Below are positions 44,496 through 54,209 of a stretch of DNA of 64,000 nt, piece by piece (the first letter of the stretch is position 1; each line of letters begins with the position of its first letter). Under the pieces are notes generated by a model, which did no database searches, had not been told where the DNA came from, and saw nothing but the letters and a program-made list of their open reading frames with translations. Origin of the DNA: an uncultured Lachnospiraceae bacterium (GTDB lineage Bacteria > Bacillota > Clostridia > Lachnospirales > Lachnospiraceae); NCBI GenBank assembly GCA_934437985.1, contig CAKSBI010000005.1, positions 20,854 to 84,853 on the forward strand. The letters run 5' to 3'. Position numbers and translations under genes: made by a program.

Positions 44496-45431
44496 TCACA
44501 CCTCCTTATGTGCCTGCATCATATTGTTCATTACTCTGTTATACATCTCTTTTGCCGCATCATATCCCATCTTCTTCTGTCTGAAGTTAACTGCTGCAGA
44601 CTCACAGATAATTGCAACATTACGTCCCGGTCTGATAGGAATTGAGTGGCATACTACCTTGTTACCGAGGAACTCAGTATACTGATCCTCAAGACCAAGC
44701 CTGTCATAATTAGACTCCTTATTCCACTCTTCAAGCTTTATTACAAGGTCTATTGCCTGCGTATCCTTAACGCCCTCAACACCAAACAATGCCTTTGCAT
44801 CTACAATTCCTATACCTCTGAGTTCAATAAAATGTCTTGTGATATCAGGCGCAGTACCGATCAGTGTCTCATCACTTACCTTTATGATCTCAACAACATC
44901 ATCCGATACAAGCCTGTGCCCCCTGTGGATAAGCTCAAGGGCAACCTCACTTTTACCAATACCGCTCTCACCCATTATCAGGACACCCTCACCATATATG
45001 TCAACGAGTACACCATGAATAGATATACGCGGTGCAAGCTCAACCCTTAACCATCTTATGACCTCTGCCATGAATGCTGATGTCGTCTCATTCGTGCTGA
45101 GTACCGGTACACCATACTCGTATCCTGCCCTGACGATAGCCTCAGACACTTCTATGCCCCTGCAGTAAACTATACACGGAACACCATGTGCCATAAGCTC
45201 CCTGATCTCTTTTTCTCCGTGATTCTCAAGCCTCTGTTCAATAAATGTATGCTCTACATGTCCGATAATCTGCATTCTGTGCATATCAAAATAATCAAAA
45301 AAGCCTGATAACTGCAATGCAGGTCTGTTAACATCATATGCCTTAATCTCTATACCGCTTGCATTAATATTAGGTGTTAGATTAACAAGCTTCATTTTTT
45401 CTATTAATTTGTCAAGAGTAACCGAGTTCAT
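44496..45431 (-). CDS. hprK: HPr kinase/phosphorylase
   Basis: Phosphorylates HPr and Crh at Ser46 in response to glycolytic intermediates and removes the phosphate when phosphate is high. 311 residues. Invariant His139 (ISIHGVLVDIYG), Walker A MGESGIGKS (153-161), HRLVSDDVVEI, and the family signature ELRGIGIVDAKALFG (about 204-218). RBS AAAGGCGG. First gene of the hprK-glk-murB-whiA-crh block; its likely target Crh is encoded at the end of that block. Confidence 0.96.
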   Translation of the reverse strand: MNSVTLDKLIEKMKLVNLTPNINASGIEIKAYDVNRPALQLSGFFDYFDMHRMQIIGHVEHTFIEQRLENHGEKEIRELMAHGVPCIVYCRGIEVSEAIVRAGYEYGVPVLSTNETTSAFMAEVIRWLRVELAPRISIHGVLVDIYGEGVLIMGESGIGKSEVALELIHRGHRLVSDDVVEIIKVSDETLIGTAPDITRHFIELRGIGIVDAKALFGVEGVKDTQAIDLVIKLEEWNKESNYDRLGLEDQYTEFLGNKVVCHSIPIRPGRNVAIICESAAVNFRQKKMGYDAAKEMYNRVMNNMMQAHKEV

Positions 45432-45572
45432 ATATAAAAACCGCCTTTCTGCTTCGCAGCGGGACCGGAATCATTTTCCACATTCTGTCAGATAAGTCTG
45501 TCAGCCCGGACAGATAATTTTAAGCCCGCACAAATAGTAACTTTATTTTCAATATACCACACACCTACTGCC

Positions 45573-45601
45573 TTGACAAACATTTTTAGCAAGAATAGAA
45601 T
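45573..45601 (+). promoter_or_regulatory. predicted promoter of the Mrp-thiN operon
   Basis: TTGACA (45573-45578), 17-nt spacer, TAGAAT (45596-45601), about 30 nt before the Mrp start. Confidence 0.7.
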
Positions 45602-45637
45602 GTACTCATTATTATATACGTATCCGGAGGTATTATT

Positions 45638-46471
45638 ATGAGCAATGACTGTTCCCACGATTGTTCTTCCTGCAACTCATCCTGTAATGACAGAACTGCC
45701 CCAAACAGCTTTTTGGAGCCTGCCAATCCTGCAAGCAGTGTAGGAAAGGTTATCGGTGTTGTCAGCGGAAAAGGTGGCGTAGGCAAATCACTTGTTACTG
45801 AATTACTGGCCGTAGGCATTAACCGTCAGGGCAGAAAGTCTGCAATACTTGACGCAGATATTACCGGGCCTTCCATACCCAAAGCATTCGGAATATCCGG
45901 GCGTGCAGAAGGCAGCAGGGAAGGCATTTATCCTGTTGCCAGCAGAACAGGAATAGATATCATGTCGATCAACCTTCTTCTTGATAATGTATCTGACCCT
46001 GTCATATGGAGGGGTCCGGTTATAGCCGGAACAGTCAGGCAGTTCTGGAGTGGTGTTATATGGAAGGATGTCGACACCCTTCTTGTAGATATGCCCCCGG
46101 GAACAGGTGATGTTCCACTTACTGTATTCCAGTCACTTCCTGTTGACGGAATAATAATCGTTACCTCACCGCAGGAGCTTGTATCTATGATCGTATCAAA
46201 AGCTGTTAAAATGGCACAGATGATGAATATTTCAATTATTGGTATTGTTGAAAATATGAGCTATATAACATGTCCTGACTGTGGCAGGCAGATACCTGTA
46301 TTTGGCGAAAGCCACCTGGATGATATAGCTGCAGAATATAACATGCCGGTGCTTGGGCGGATTCCAATCGACCCCGGGCTTGCAAAGGCTGTTGATAACG
46401 GACTGATAGAGGATTACACAGGTGAATACATTAATGACGCCGTTAATGCTGTTATGAATATTGGAGAATAG
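45638..46471 (+). CDS. Mrp/NBP35-family P-loop ATPase
   Basis: Iron-sulfur cluster carrier type ATPase, 277 residues. N-terminal Cys cluster Cys5, Cys9, Cys12, Cys16 (as in NBP35-type extensions), deviant Walker A GKGGVGKS at 44-51, LVDMPPGTGDVPLT near 149-162, and the C-terminal cluster-bridging CPDC (Cys212, Cys215). Probably moves Fe-S clusters to target proteins in the cytosol. RBS GGAGGT. It overlaps nothing but is followed 4 nt later by thiN. Confidence 0.92.
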   Translation: MSNDCSHDCSSCNSSCNDRTAPNSFLEPANPASSVGKVIGVVSGKGGVGKSLVTELLAVGINRQGRKSAILDADITGPSIPKAFGISGRAEGSREGIYPVASRTGIDIMSINLLLDNVSDPVIWRGPVIAGTVRQFWSGVIWKDVDTLLVDMPPGTGDVPLTVFQSLPVDGIIIVTSPQELVSMIVSKAVKMAQMMNISIIGIVENMSYITCPDCGRQIPVFGESHLDDIAAEYNMPVLGRIPIDPGLAKAVDNGLIEDYTGEYINDAVNAVMNIGE

Positions 46472-46475
46472 ATAT

Positions 46476-47171
46476 ATGGACTGTTCATTATGTTTTTTGT
46501 TTGGTGCAGGTGAGTATGACGGTATAATGCCGGTCATGCCTGCATCAGGCGATTATGTAATTGCCGTAGATGGCGGACTGGATTACCTTATGCAGACAGA
46601 TATACCGCCGAATCTTATTATTGGTGATTTCGACTCTGTAACTTCCGGCAGACCCGGCAAGAATCCCGGCATATGTCCGGCTATGGATTATGAGGTACTT
46701 TCATTTCCACCAAAAAAGGACTACACCGACATGCAGCTTGGCGTTAAAGAAGGCATACGCCGTGGCTATAACACTTTTATTATATACGGCGGCCTCGGTG
46801 GCCGCATTGACCATTCACTGGCTAACATCCAGATGCTTTCGTGGCTGTCCGGGCAGGGTTTATCAGGCTTCCTTATAGGCGGGAACCAGGTGATTACCAC
46901 GATAACTGATTCGACATTCAGGGTAAGTGCCAATACAGCATATACACATCGCATTGATCCGCTATTTGCTCCCATACCTGACAGATATATCTCCATATTT
47001 TCACACGGTAATGTATCTGAAGGTGTTACTATCAGAGGCCTCAGATACGAAGCAGACAACATTACCCTTACTAACGTATTTGCGCTTGGAACAAGTAATA
47101 ATTACACCGGTTCAGATTACAGCATAAGTGTAAAAAATGGTACACTGATTATTGTCTCTGAGCTTGCATGA
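46476..47171 (+). CDS. thiN: thiamine pyrophosphokinase
   Basis: Transfers pyrophosphate from ATP to thiamine, giving thiamine diphosphate. 231 residues. Motifs: VIAVDGGLDYL, LIIGDFDSV (48-56), FPPKKDYTDMQLGVKEGI with the conserved Asp pair, GGLGGRIDHSLANIQML and the C-terminal beta domain with SNNYTGSDYSISVKNG. The start is ATG 46476 after GGAGAA within the end of the Mrp gene. Its 3' end overlaps the convergent coiled-coil gene by 23 nt. Confidence 0.93.
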   Translation: MDCSLCFLFGAGEYDGIMPVMPASGDYVIAVDGGLDYLMQTDIPPNLIIGDFDSVTSGRPGKNPGICPAMDYEVLSFPPKKDYTDMQLGVKEGIRRGYNTFIIYGGLGGRIDHSLANIQMLSWLSGQGLSGFLIGGNQVITTITDSTFRVSANTAYTHRIDPLFAPIPDRYISIFSHGNVSEGVTIRGLRYEADNITLTNVFALGTSNNYTGSDYSISVKNGTLIIVSELA

Positions 47172-48438
47172 TTACTTCATCTATAGAATATTTCTTTATG
47201 ACCGTATCTGTGGTATTGCGCAGCTGCGGTCTTTTTTTCACAAGCTCAGTAAGAAAGCCTGCATCCTTACTTATGCGTTCATCGTTAAAGCTTATCTGGC
47301 GTCTGAGCTTCCGGCGTCTTGTATTAAGACTGTGGCGGACCTCAACCATCTCCCTCTTATCAAGCAGTGCCTCTGCCTGGCATACCCAGATACCTGTATC
47401 CCTTAATCCGTATGCCCTCAAAAGCTCTGTCATCAGGCCTGTCTGTTCCTCCAGCTCCTGCCTGTTAACCTCAAGGGCTTCCTCATCTTCTTTTACCTGA
47501 ATATACTGTCTCCAGACTTTTTCAAATTCTACGGAATTACTGATGTCATATTTACTACACATGTAGTCCAGCAGTGCCGTGTTATTAACATATTTTATCT
47601 TCACACTGTTAAGTAGGTTAATACACCGGTTGCACTTTTTATCAAGTAACAGAAGTTTATATCTGGTATTCCGCATTCCGGTAAAGATATACAGCACCAG
47701 TAATCCGCCCGCAAATATCAGAATGATAAAAGGCATTGTCATATCTATTCCGGCTGCAAGGCCTATTACCACAAGCAACACCATCAGCGATATAAATAAC
47801 ACGCCCATGCCAATAGATACTGACCGTATCCTTCCTGACCTGTTACGGTATTCTTTCTGCTGACCGTACAGATTCCGCTGTTCTGATTCCAGGCATTTCA
47901 TATCATGCCTGATATCCGCCTGATACAATTCCTTCTTACGCATAGTTGCAAGCTCATGATTAATCGTTCCTTCATACTGCTGCATTATCTTATAATGATA
48001 ATCACTTATTCTCCTGTCATGGCCGGAGCGCTTTTTATTCTCCCCCTCTATACGAACAATATTTTCTGCATAAGACAAAAGCCTCTCCCTGTCTTCGCCC
48101 TCAATGGAATCTATTATCTGAATATCAGAAAGATAACTTGTAACACTCTCATATTCAATTCTGAAAGCTTCGTTCTGCTCCATCATAAGGGCAATACGCG
48201 CACCTGCAGTATCAATATAAGTATTGATATCCTCCTTCGCAGACTTTTCTGCAATACCGGTATCTTCTATTGCAGCTGCTTCTTCATATACCTTTTCTAT
48301 ATTTTCACATACGCTGCTTTCACATACACCATTTTCATATACATTGTTGTTGTTGACATTATTTTCCTCCGCAATAGGATCATTAACATAATCATCCTCA
48401 TCCTTACGGAAGATTTCCTTTAATAACTTACCAAACAA
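47149..48438 (-). CDS. coiled-coil protein with two membrane segments
   Basis: Unknown family. About 429 residues if translation starts at the TTG at 48438, which lies 9 nt after GGGAGG; an ATG at 48471 has no ribosome site. The N-terminus has a short amphipathic stretch and an acidic, Asn/Glu-rich region (about 20-70). Next are charged helices likely to form coiled coils (100-215), two membrane helices (SIGMGVLFISLMVLLVVIGLA and MPFIILIFAGGLLVLYIF), and further coiled coil (260-430). Last gene of the five-gene set with the actin-like and solenoid proteins, 45 nt after the TPR-like gene. Probably its membrane component; inference. Confidence 0.75.
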   Translation of the reverse strand: MFGKLLKEIFRKDEDDYVNDPIAEENNVNNNNVYENGVCESSVCENIEKVYEEAAAIEDTGIAEKSAKEDINTYIDTAGARIALMMEQNEAFRIEYESVTSYLSDIQIIDSIEGEDRERLLSYAENIVRIEGENKKRSGHDRRISDYHYKIMQQYEGTINHELATMRKKELYQADIRHDMKCLESEQRNLYGQQKEYRNRSGRIRSVSIGMGVLFISLMVLLVVIGLAAGIDMTMPFIILIFAGGLLVLYIFTGMRNTRYKLLLLDKKCNRCINLLNSVKIKYVNNTALLDYMCSKYDISNSVEFEKVWRQYIQVKEDEEALEVNRQELEEQTGLMTELLRAYGLRDTGIWVCQAEALLDKREMVEVRHSLNTRRRKLRRQISFNDERISKDAGFLTELVKKRPQLRNTTDTVIKKYSIDEVIMQAQRQ

Positions 48439-48483
48439 AACTGTTTTCCTCCCAAATTCAGACCGGCACATGTATAACTTAAA

Positions 48484-49311
48484 CTACACTGCGCCCTCTC
48501 TGTATCCCCGCTTCCATTGATTAATTTTATTTTTAGCAAAGTTTTCCATCTCGGGGTCAGTTGTATATTTTCTCATCTTAATAATCTCTTCATATTCCTT
48601 CGATGCCCTGGCTCTCGCCCTTGCATTGTTATACAATGTAAGGATTCCGTCAGCAACGCTGCTGTCTATCCCATAATTAATAATCTCGTTCCTGTACTCC
48701 TCTTCACGCTTACATAACAGCAATGTATAAAGATACTGCCTGAGTGTGCGGCTGTCATTATTTCTGCTGTAAGCATCCTTAAGGTCAAGAAGGGCATCTG
48801 AATACATCCCAAGCATATAGCATGCCATAGCCCTGTCATGCAGTATATCCCCATACTCCTTTGGGGTAAGATTAACAGCGTATCCACCCATTATGATACG
48901 GTCGTATTCTCTCTTAGCATACATATACCTGCCATGTCTAAGATACATATCTGCTTTGCGCTTCTGTCTTCCATGATACGGCAGGTCCTCAATCTCTTTC
49001 ATAACACCGAGAAGTGCCTTTATCTCATCTTCATCATAATAATCACAGCTGCATAATATGCTTATCACGATATCTTTCAGACTGCTTTCATTATCGATCA
49101 TTGTATCCAGCTTATCAGCAATAACCTTCATCCCAAGCTCATCATTAAGCCACTTCACCATATCCTTATCAAAGCATTCTGTATCAATCTCATATATATT
49201 GTGGTAAATATAATAACAAAGCTCCTCTATTGTATATATCCTTGTTCCTGATACATGCATCTCATATGGAAGCTTTGCAATCCCCGAGCTGCATAAAATC
49301 AACTTACCCAA
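48484..49311 (-). CDS. TPR-like helical protein of unknown function
   Basis: 275 residues, all-helical in appearance. The first 60 residues (KLILCSSGIAKLPYEMHV, TIEELCYYIYHNIYEID) form a possible separate domain. From about 105 on there are tetratricopeptide-like helices (KADMYLRHGRYMYAKREYDR, YGDILHDRAMACYMLGMYSD, ALLDLKDAYSRNN). The C-terminus is basic. RBS GGGAGGTG. 36 nt after the actin-like gene. I do not recognise the family, but its fixed place between the actin-like and membrane coiled-coil genes suggests an adaptor. Confidence 0.8.
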   Translation of the reverse strand: MGKLILCSSGIAKLPYEMHVSGTRIYTIEELCYYIYHNIYEIDTECFDKDMVKWLNDELGMKVIADKLDTMIDNESSLKDIVISILCSCDYYDEDEIKALLGVMKEIEDLPYHGRQKRKADMYLRHGRYMYAKREYDRIIMGGYAVNLTPKEYGDILHDRAMACYMLGMYSDALLDLKDAYSRNNDSRTLRQYLYTLLLCKREEEYRNEIINYGIDSSVADGILTLYNNARARARASKEYEEIIKMRKYTTDPEMENFAKNKINQWKRGYREGAV

Positions 49312-49347
49312 AATCGTATCACCTCCCGACCGCTCATGGTACCTACG

Positions 49348-50589
49348 CTATATCTTTATTATTCTCTCATAAATTCTGTTCGATGACGGACATATCTCCC
49401 CAAATCCGTTATCTTTTACAGTTACAATCATATTATGGGTATCCTGCATACGTACCCGGACTCTTATCCTGCTCATCCTGTCCGGCCTTTTAGCCACAAT
49501 GTCTTTTAATGAGATCAGGTGCTTTGAATTCTCGCGCGTAATAACATTAGTAATATTAAGCGCCATCTCAAATTCCCCATCCGGAATTATGTCAACTGAA
49601 TTATCTATCTCATACCATGCAGTTCCGGCCTTAGCGATTATTAATTCCTGATTAGCCGCATTAACATATATCCTCGCCGTAATGTGTGACGCTATCATAT
49701 TCTCATCTATATATACAAATGGTTCTACATTACCTTCGCCCTCAAGATGCCTTGCCGCCTGGCATGCTCCATCTGCATACAGCTTTTCTCCCTTGAAAAC
49801 CCTCCTGCCGGAGCAGAGCTTCTTCATTATATTATCAGCCCATCCATTTTCAAAGCCCGGACCTATCATATACAGGGTTGACAATATCTGCTTATGAATG
49901 GCGCTCTGTGTTATACTATCGAACTCATATTCGAGTCTTTCATTTCCGCCATCTAACATTGACATGTTAATTGTATCTGAGTAATCCTTTTCCCTAACTC
50001 CAACTATATATGGCGACTTTCTTCTGTCCATAGTCATCTGGAGATATCTGAATCCATTATATCCAAAATCAAACATTCCTACATCATTGATCCAGAACTC
50101 CCTCCCCTGGCTCATTACATAGTGTAAAAAGCTCTGGCGGTAATTCATAAATGCCACTCTGTTACGTTTTATCCCTATGCTTTCAAGTGCAATATATATA
50201 TAATCTGTCAAATGCCTGTCCGAATAGTATGTTGTTACGACAAGCTTGCGTATTCCTTTATCAGGCTCATATTCATGGAGAAGTGACAGCAGCTTCCGCA
50301 TGTAAGTAGCAATGTAAAATACCGGTTTTACCTCTTTATCCCCTGCCATTATGGGGCGGTTCCCACATATACAGCTTACACCATCCTCTATCAGTTCACA
50401 TCTTCCTGCTTTTTGTGCCTCTGCAGCTTCATTGCCAAACAGCCATTCCCCGGTGTCCTTAACTCCAAGAATGGTTGGGATTGCAGAATTATTAACACAT
50501 ATAACCTCGTACTTCTGCTCATCATAATAACAAAGCCTTGATTCCTTATTGCCAAAATCAAGCCCGACGAACAAAGCTTTTTCTCCCAT
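49348..50589 (-). CDS. actin/Hsp70-fold protein (probably DUF5716 family)
   Basis: 413 residues. The nucleotide-binding signatures of the actin/Hsp70 fold are visible: phosphate-1 LDFGNKESRL (10-19), phosphate-2 MFDFGYNGFRY (172-182) and adenosine motif IGPGFENGW (242-250), followed by LYADGACQAAR, which corresponds to the helix after it in DnaK (RGAAxQA). The last 110 residues form a beta domain (FVYIDENMIASHITARIYV). Start ATG 50589 after GGGGAGG. I recall the family as DUF5716, unnamed and found with DUF5717; no biochemical role is known to me. It could be a filament former or a chaperone-like ATPase. Confidence 0.82.
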   Translation of the reverse strand: MGEKALFVGLDFGNKESRLCYYDEQKYEVICVNNSAIPTILGVKDTGEWLFGNEAAEAQKAGRCELIEDGVSCICGNRPIMAGDKEVKPVFYIATYMRKLLSLLHEYEPDKGIRKLVVTTYYSDRHLTDYIYIALESIGIKRNRVAFMNYRQSFLHYVMSQGREFWINDVGMFDFGYNGFRYLQMTMDRRKSPYIVGVREKDYSDTINMSMLDGGNERLEYEFDSITQSAIHKQILSTLYMIGPGFENGWADNIMKKLCSGRRVFKGEKLYADGACQAARHLEGEGNVEPFVYIDENMIASHITARIYVNAANQELIIAKAGTAWYEIDNSVDIIPDGEFEMALNITNVITRENSKHLISLKDIVAKRPDRMSRIRVRVRMQDTHNMIVTVKDNGFGEICPSSNRIYERIIKI

Positions 50590-50642
50590 AACTGCCTCCC
50601 CAGACATTACTGCCTTAACATTTCATTCTTATCCCGGTAATC

Positions 50643-53600
50643 TTATAGTACCACAAACAGATCCTTTGATGTCTGTTCATTCTCTATATATGCGCACATC
50701 TTGTCAGATAAAGCACTATAGTCCTTATCCTCAAGTGACCTGATCATATCGTTAATCATTCCAAGTCGTCCATCCGTACCATCAGAATTAATATCATGCC
50801 GCAGTGCTCCGCTCTCATACGTAATCCTTTTTCCGTTTTTTTCTTCGTAGAATTCATACTTAACGTGTTCCCCATAGAATAACACCAGCTCCGCCGCATA
50901 TATACCATAATGAACCTCCGGCACTTTCATCACCTGTACTACACCATTATCAAACATACAGCACAGCTTCATTCTGATTCCCGGTCTCGCATTACATTGT
51001 ACCATTTCCCGGTCTGCAGTTGCAATGCAGGTATGAAGCTTCCGCTCAAGCTCTTTATAAAAGTCCATAATGATTCCGCTCTTATACAGCTTTGACAGAT
51101 TGACCTCACAAAACATCCTGTCATTCTCACCGATATCCTCCGTCTGTCCAAGATATTTAAGTCTCCCAAGCAGACATGTCCTGTTATACTCGTACATCAG
51201 TTTGTTCTTAATGAACGTCCACATATGATCGGTAATATCTGTGACGGTTATTCCCTCATTTCGCAGATACATGTACATTATGTACGATATATATGCCTTC
51301 TTATACGTATCATCCCTGCCGGACTCCATGTAAGCCTCTAATACCGGTATGCCCTCTTTTATATTGGCCTCAACCATTAACAGCCTTTCCATAAGCCTCT
51401 CATTATACTCCGGCGTATCTATCTGAAGGCCATGGGCCACATTCCATATCTCAAGCATATCGGCGCTCGCCCCATTGTACCGGCTGACCAGATAGCTTAC
51501 AATATCCCTGCTGTATCCACCACGTGCAAAAAATTCATATGATGCGCTAACGAGCGTTTCCTCAATTGATGATCCACAGTCGGCCAGCTTTTCCGGAGCA
51601 CACATAACCAGTTCTTCGCACAGCTTGCCAAGCTTTTTTTCATCAACGCCCCCGGAGCCATATCTGTTCAGTGCGGCAAGTGCCTGAATATACTTACCTC
51701 TCACTATATACAGCTCGATCCATTTGCTCCGGGTATCTCTGTCACTTTCCTCAAGCTTAATGATATCAAGCATCTCATCAAGACGTTCTCCGTCAGCATG
51801 CTCATAATAGTAATAGATCAGTGCGGACATATTGTTCTTTCTGAAATGATTACGCAGCTGAAGCCGCTTATGTGCCATACGCCTGATGGTTATAAGTGCT
51901 TCATTGTTGCGGTAGTCCTTCAGGCACCTTGAATACATGTGTAACAGCAGGCCATCATCCTCTATAGAATATTCCGCACATTTGTCTGCATATGAATCCA
52001 TATGCAGAAGCTTCCTTACTGTATAATCCTCTGTCTGGTAATACCTGTTTCCTTTGCCGTCAACAACATATATATATGCATCCGCAGTATATATGTCAAC
52101 ATAGGCCCTGCCATTCACTATCGGCACGATCTGCTCATTCTCAATCTCCTTATGGACAATGCATACCGACTTCATTGATGGATTGCTGCATATTATCTCT
52201 CTTCTGAACATAACTCCCGGCAGTGCTTCTGCAACAACCTCATCAATTGATGTAAGCCTGAGACTGTCTTCATATATCACTGCAAGATTACTGTCAATCC
52301 TTCCTGCCAAAAGCTGTGTACGTGCAAAATTCGGTATTGCAATTGAGTATGCCTTATATGCCGCTTCATCTACATTTTTGCCACGTATCACCGCTGCAAA
52401 CAGCTTTGCCTTTTCCCTGTCAGACAGCCTGTTATCAAGTGCAAAATACATCAGCACCTGGTGCGGAATTATCCTTTCATCACTATCAGGAAGCGCACGC
52501 ATATAATACTCATACAGCTGTGTGAGCCTTAACTGTGCATTTACACCTTTAGCATACCATTCCAGCGCATCTTCATTTTCCATTCCGCCTTTAATGAGCA
52601 TACCGCATATTACCTGTAACAGCTCCCTGTTGCCATATTTGTCATACAATATCTTAAGGCTTCTATACGAACTTTTGTTAAAATTCCTCAGACGGCTAAG
52701 GTGGTAGGCATATGCAACTGCCATATCCTCCGTTATATATCCTCTCCCAGCCCCCCATGAAAGCGGCAATACCATGCAGTCATCCCATTCATGGATAAGA
52801 TCTGCATTCTCCTTTAATCTGTCACAGAATTCGCTGTATAAAAGGGGGCTTGTACAACCCTTCTTTATATATTCAACCATCCTGGCAAATGCTTTGTGGC
52901 TCCTGCCATATCCCCGGTCAAGCTTCAGTATCAGCACAAAAATAAACCAGTGATCAGCAAATTCACTGTATATATTCTTAATCTTTTCAACAATGCCGGC
53001 TGCCTCCTGTGCTTTTCCCTTTACAATGCACTCCATAGCCTGAATGTATAAGTAAATACAATACTGTATTACAATATTGGTATCATCGTCTGCATCAGGA
53101 GCCATACGCTGTCTCATGGCAGCAACATACTCATCCATTTCATTTGATGATGTAACAACCGCCACATACGCCTCACACATATCACGGGATTCTTCATTAA
53201 CATCCCGGTAACAGGTTAATAATTCATCCATGCGCGCACGGAATTCCGGAGCAGACACTTTTCCGTTATGAAATTCTATAAACAGACGCATCAGACCAAG
53301 ATAATACTTCTTGCGCAGAAAATAAGTATCAGCATTATGCGTATGCTTTTTCGCCGTAATATTAATCTCCAGCGACTGATGTACTGAACTGATATATATC
53401 CTGCCTGTATTAATTCCATCACGCATACATGCCGGATCTATCCTGAATTCTAATGAAGCACTGTCACCGGTAAACTGGTCTGTCCACATTCTCTTATGCA
53501 CCGGTACAATAAAATCCGAATCACTTCTGATGACAAGCTCAACACTTCCCCATGTATTTTTTGTAACCGTCACCTTATCGCTTATCACGGCAAAGCAATT

Positions 53601-54209
53601 GTCATACGAATAATTATTCTTATCAATACTTATTGCAACACGGTTCTTCTTCCTTTTGGCAACCAGGAATTCTTCCATTGCACATATTGGTTCAGAGCTT
53701 TTAAGCAAAGTATTATAAAGTATCTGGTTATCTGTATCCCTGTACAGAAATACTCTCTCAAAATCATGTGACTTAAATATACTTACCGCAGCAGCCGGAA
53801 ACTCCCTGGCAAGTCCCGCAAACCCGGTCAGATCCTTAATTCTTCCTCCATCATACATAACAGCAGGAATGTCTATTGAAGCAGTCACCGGAATACATGT
53901 TTCGCCACAATTAGTAATAACATGAATGTTACAGTTAACTGTCTCCCCGGCCATCAGCCCGGTTGCATCAAATGTATACTCAATGGATAATTCCCTGTCA
54001 TTAAGATCTTCTCTTGCAAGCGTCAGATATGGACAGTCCGAATAAAGGATGCCCTGCATCAGCACATCCATATCATTGCCAATATAAAAGCTTCCCTTAA
54101 ATATCTGTCCTTCCTCTACCTGAAACAACAGGCTCGCATCAGACATCTTAAGTCCGGCTTTTGCAGCCTCAAAATTCCCTCTCGAGAACTGTATAACTTT
54201 TTCATTCAT
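50643..54209 (-). CDS. very large beta-domain plus alpha-solenoid protein (probably DUF5717 family)
   Basis: 1188 residues, no signal peptide or membrane helix seen, so probably cytosolic. The first about 290 residues are beta-rich with two Ig/BACON-like domains (SLLFQVEEGQIFKGSFYIGN; SLEFRIDPACMRDGINTGRI). The rest is a long helical-repeat solenoid (MRLFIEFHNGKVSAPEFRAR; YAYHLSRLRNFNKSSYRSLK; ALAALNRYGSGGVDEKKLGK) ending in a beta part (YGIYAAELVLFYGEHVKYEF). It starts with ATG 54209, overlapping the stop of a 31-codon membrane peptide by 8 nt. 53 nt before the actin-like gene. Likely a scaffold; function unknown. Confidence 0.85.
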   Translation of the reverse strand: MNEKVIQFSRGNFEAAKAGLKMSDASLLFQVEEGQIFKGSFYIGNDMDVLMQGILYSDCPYLTLAREDLNDRELSIEYTFDATGLMAGETVNCNIHVITNCGETCIPVTASIDIPAVMYDGGRIKDLTGFAGLAREFPAAAVSIFKSHDFERVFLYRDTDNQILYNTLLKSSEPICAMEEFLVAKRKKNRVAISIDKNNYSYDNCFAVISDKVTVTKNTWGSVELVIRSDSDFIVPVHKRMWTDQFTGDSASLEFRIDPACMRDGINTGRIYISSVHQSLEINITAKKHTHNADTYFLRKKYYLGLMRLFIEFHNGKVSAPEFRARMDELLTCYRDVNEESRDMCEAYVAVVTSSNEMDEYVAAMRQRMAPDADDDTNIVIQYCIYLYIQAMECIVKGKAQEAAGIVEKIKNIYSEFADHWFIFVLILKLDRGYGRSHKAFARMVEYIKKGCTSPLLYSEFCDRLKENADLIHEWDDCMVLPLSWGAGRGYITEDMAVAYAYHLSRLRNFNKSSYRSLKILYDKYGNRELLQVICGMLIKGGMENEDALEWYAKGVNAQLRLTQLYEYYMRALPDSDERIIPHQVLMYFALDNRLSDREKAKLFAAVIRGKNVDEAAYKAYSIAIPNFARTQLLAGRIDSNLAVIYEDSLRLTSIDEVVAEALPGVMFRREIICSNPSMKSVCIVHKEIENEQIVPIVNGRAYVDIYTADAYIYVVDGKGNRYYQTEDYTVRKLLHMDSYADKCAEYSIEDDGLLLHMYSRCLKDYRNNEALITIRRMAHKRLQLRNHFRKNNMSALIYYYYEHADGERLDEMLDIIKLEESDRDTRSKWIELYIVRGKYIQALAALNRYGSGGVDEKKLGKLCEELVMCAPEKLADCGSSIEETLVSASYEFFARGGYSRDIVSYLVSRYNGASADMLEIWNVAHGLQIDTPEYNERLMERLLMVEANIKEGIPVLEAYMESGRDDTYKKAYISYIMYMYLRNEGITVTDITDHMWTFIKNKLMYEYNRTCLLGRLKYLGQTEDIGENDRMFCEVNLSKLYKSGIIMDFYKELERKLHTCIATADREMVQCNARPGIRMKLCCMFDNGVVQVMKVPEVHYGIYAAELVLFYGEHVKYEFYEEKNGKRITYESGALRHDINSDGTDGRLGMINDMIRSLEDKDYSALSDKMCAYIENEQTSKDLFVVL

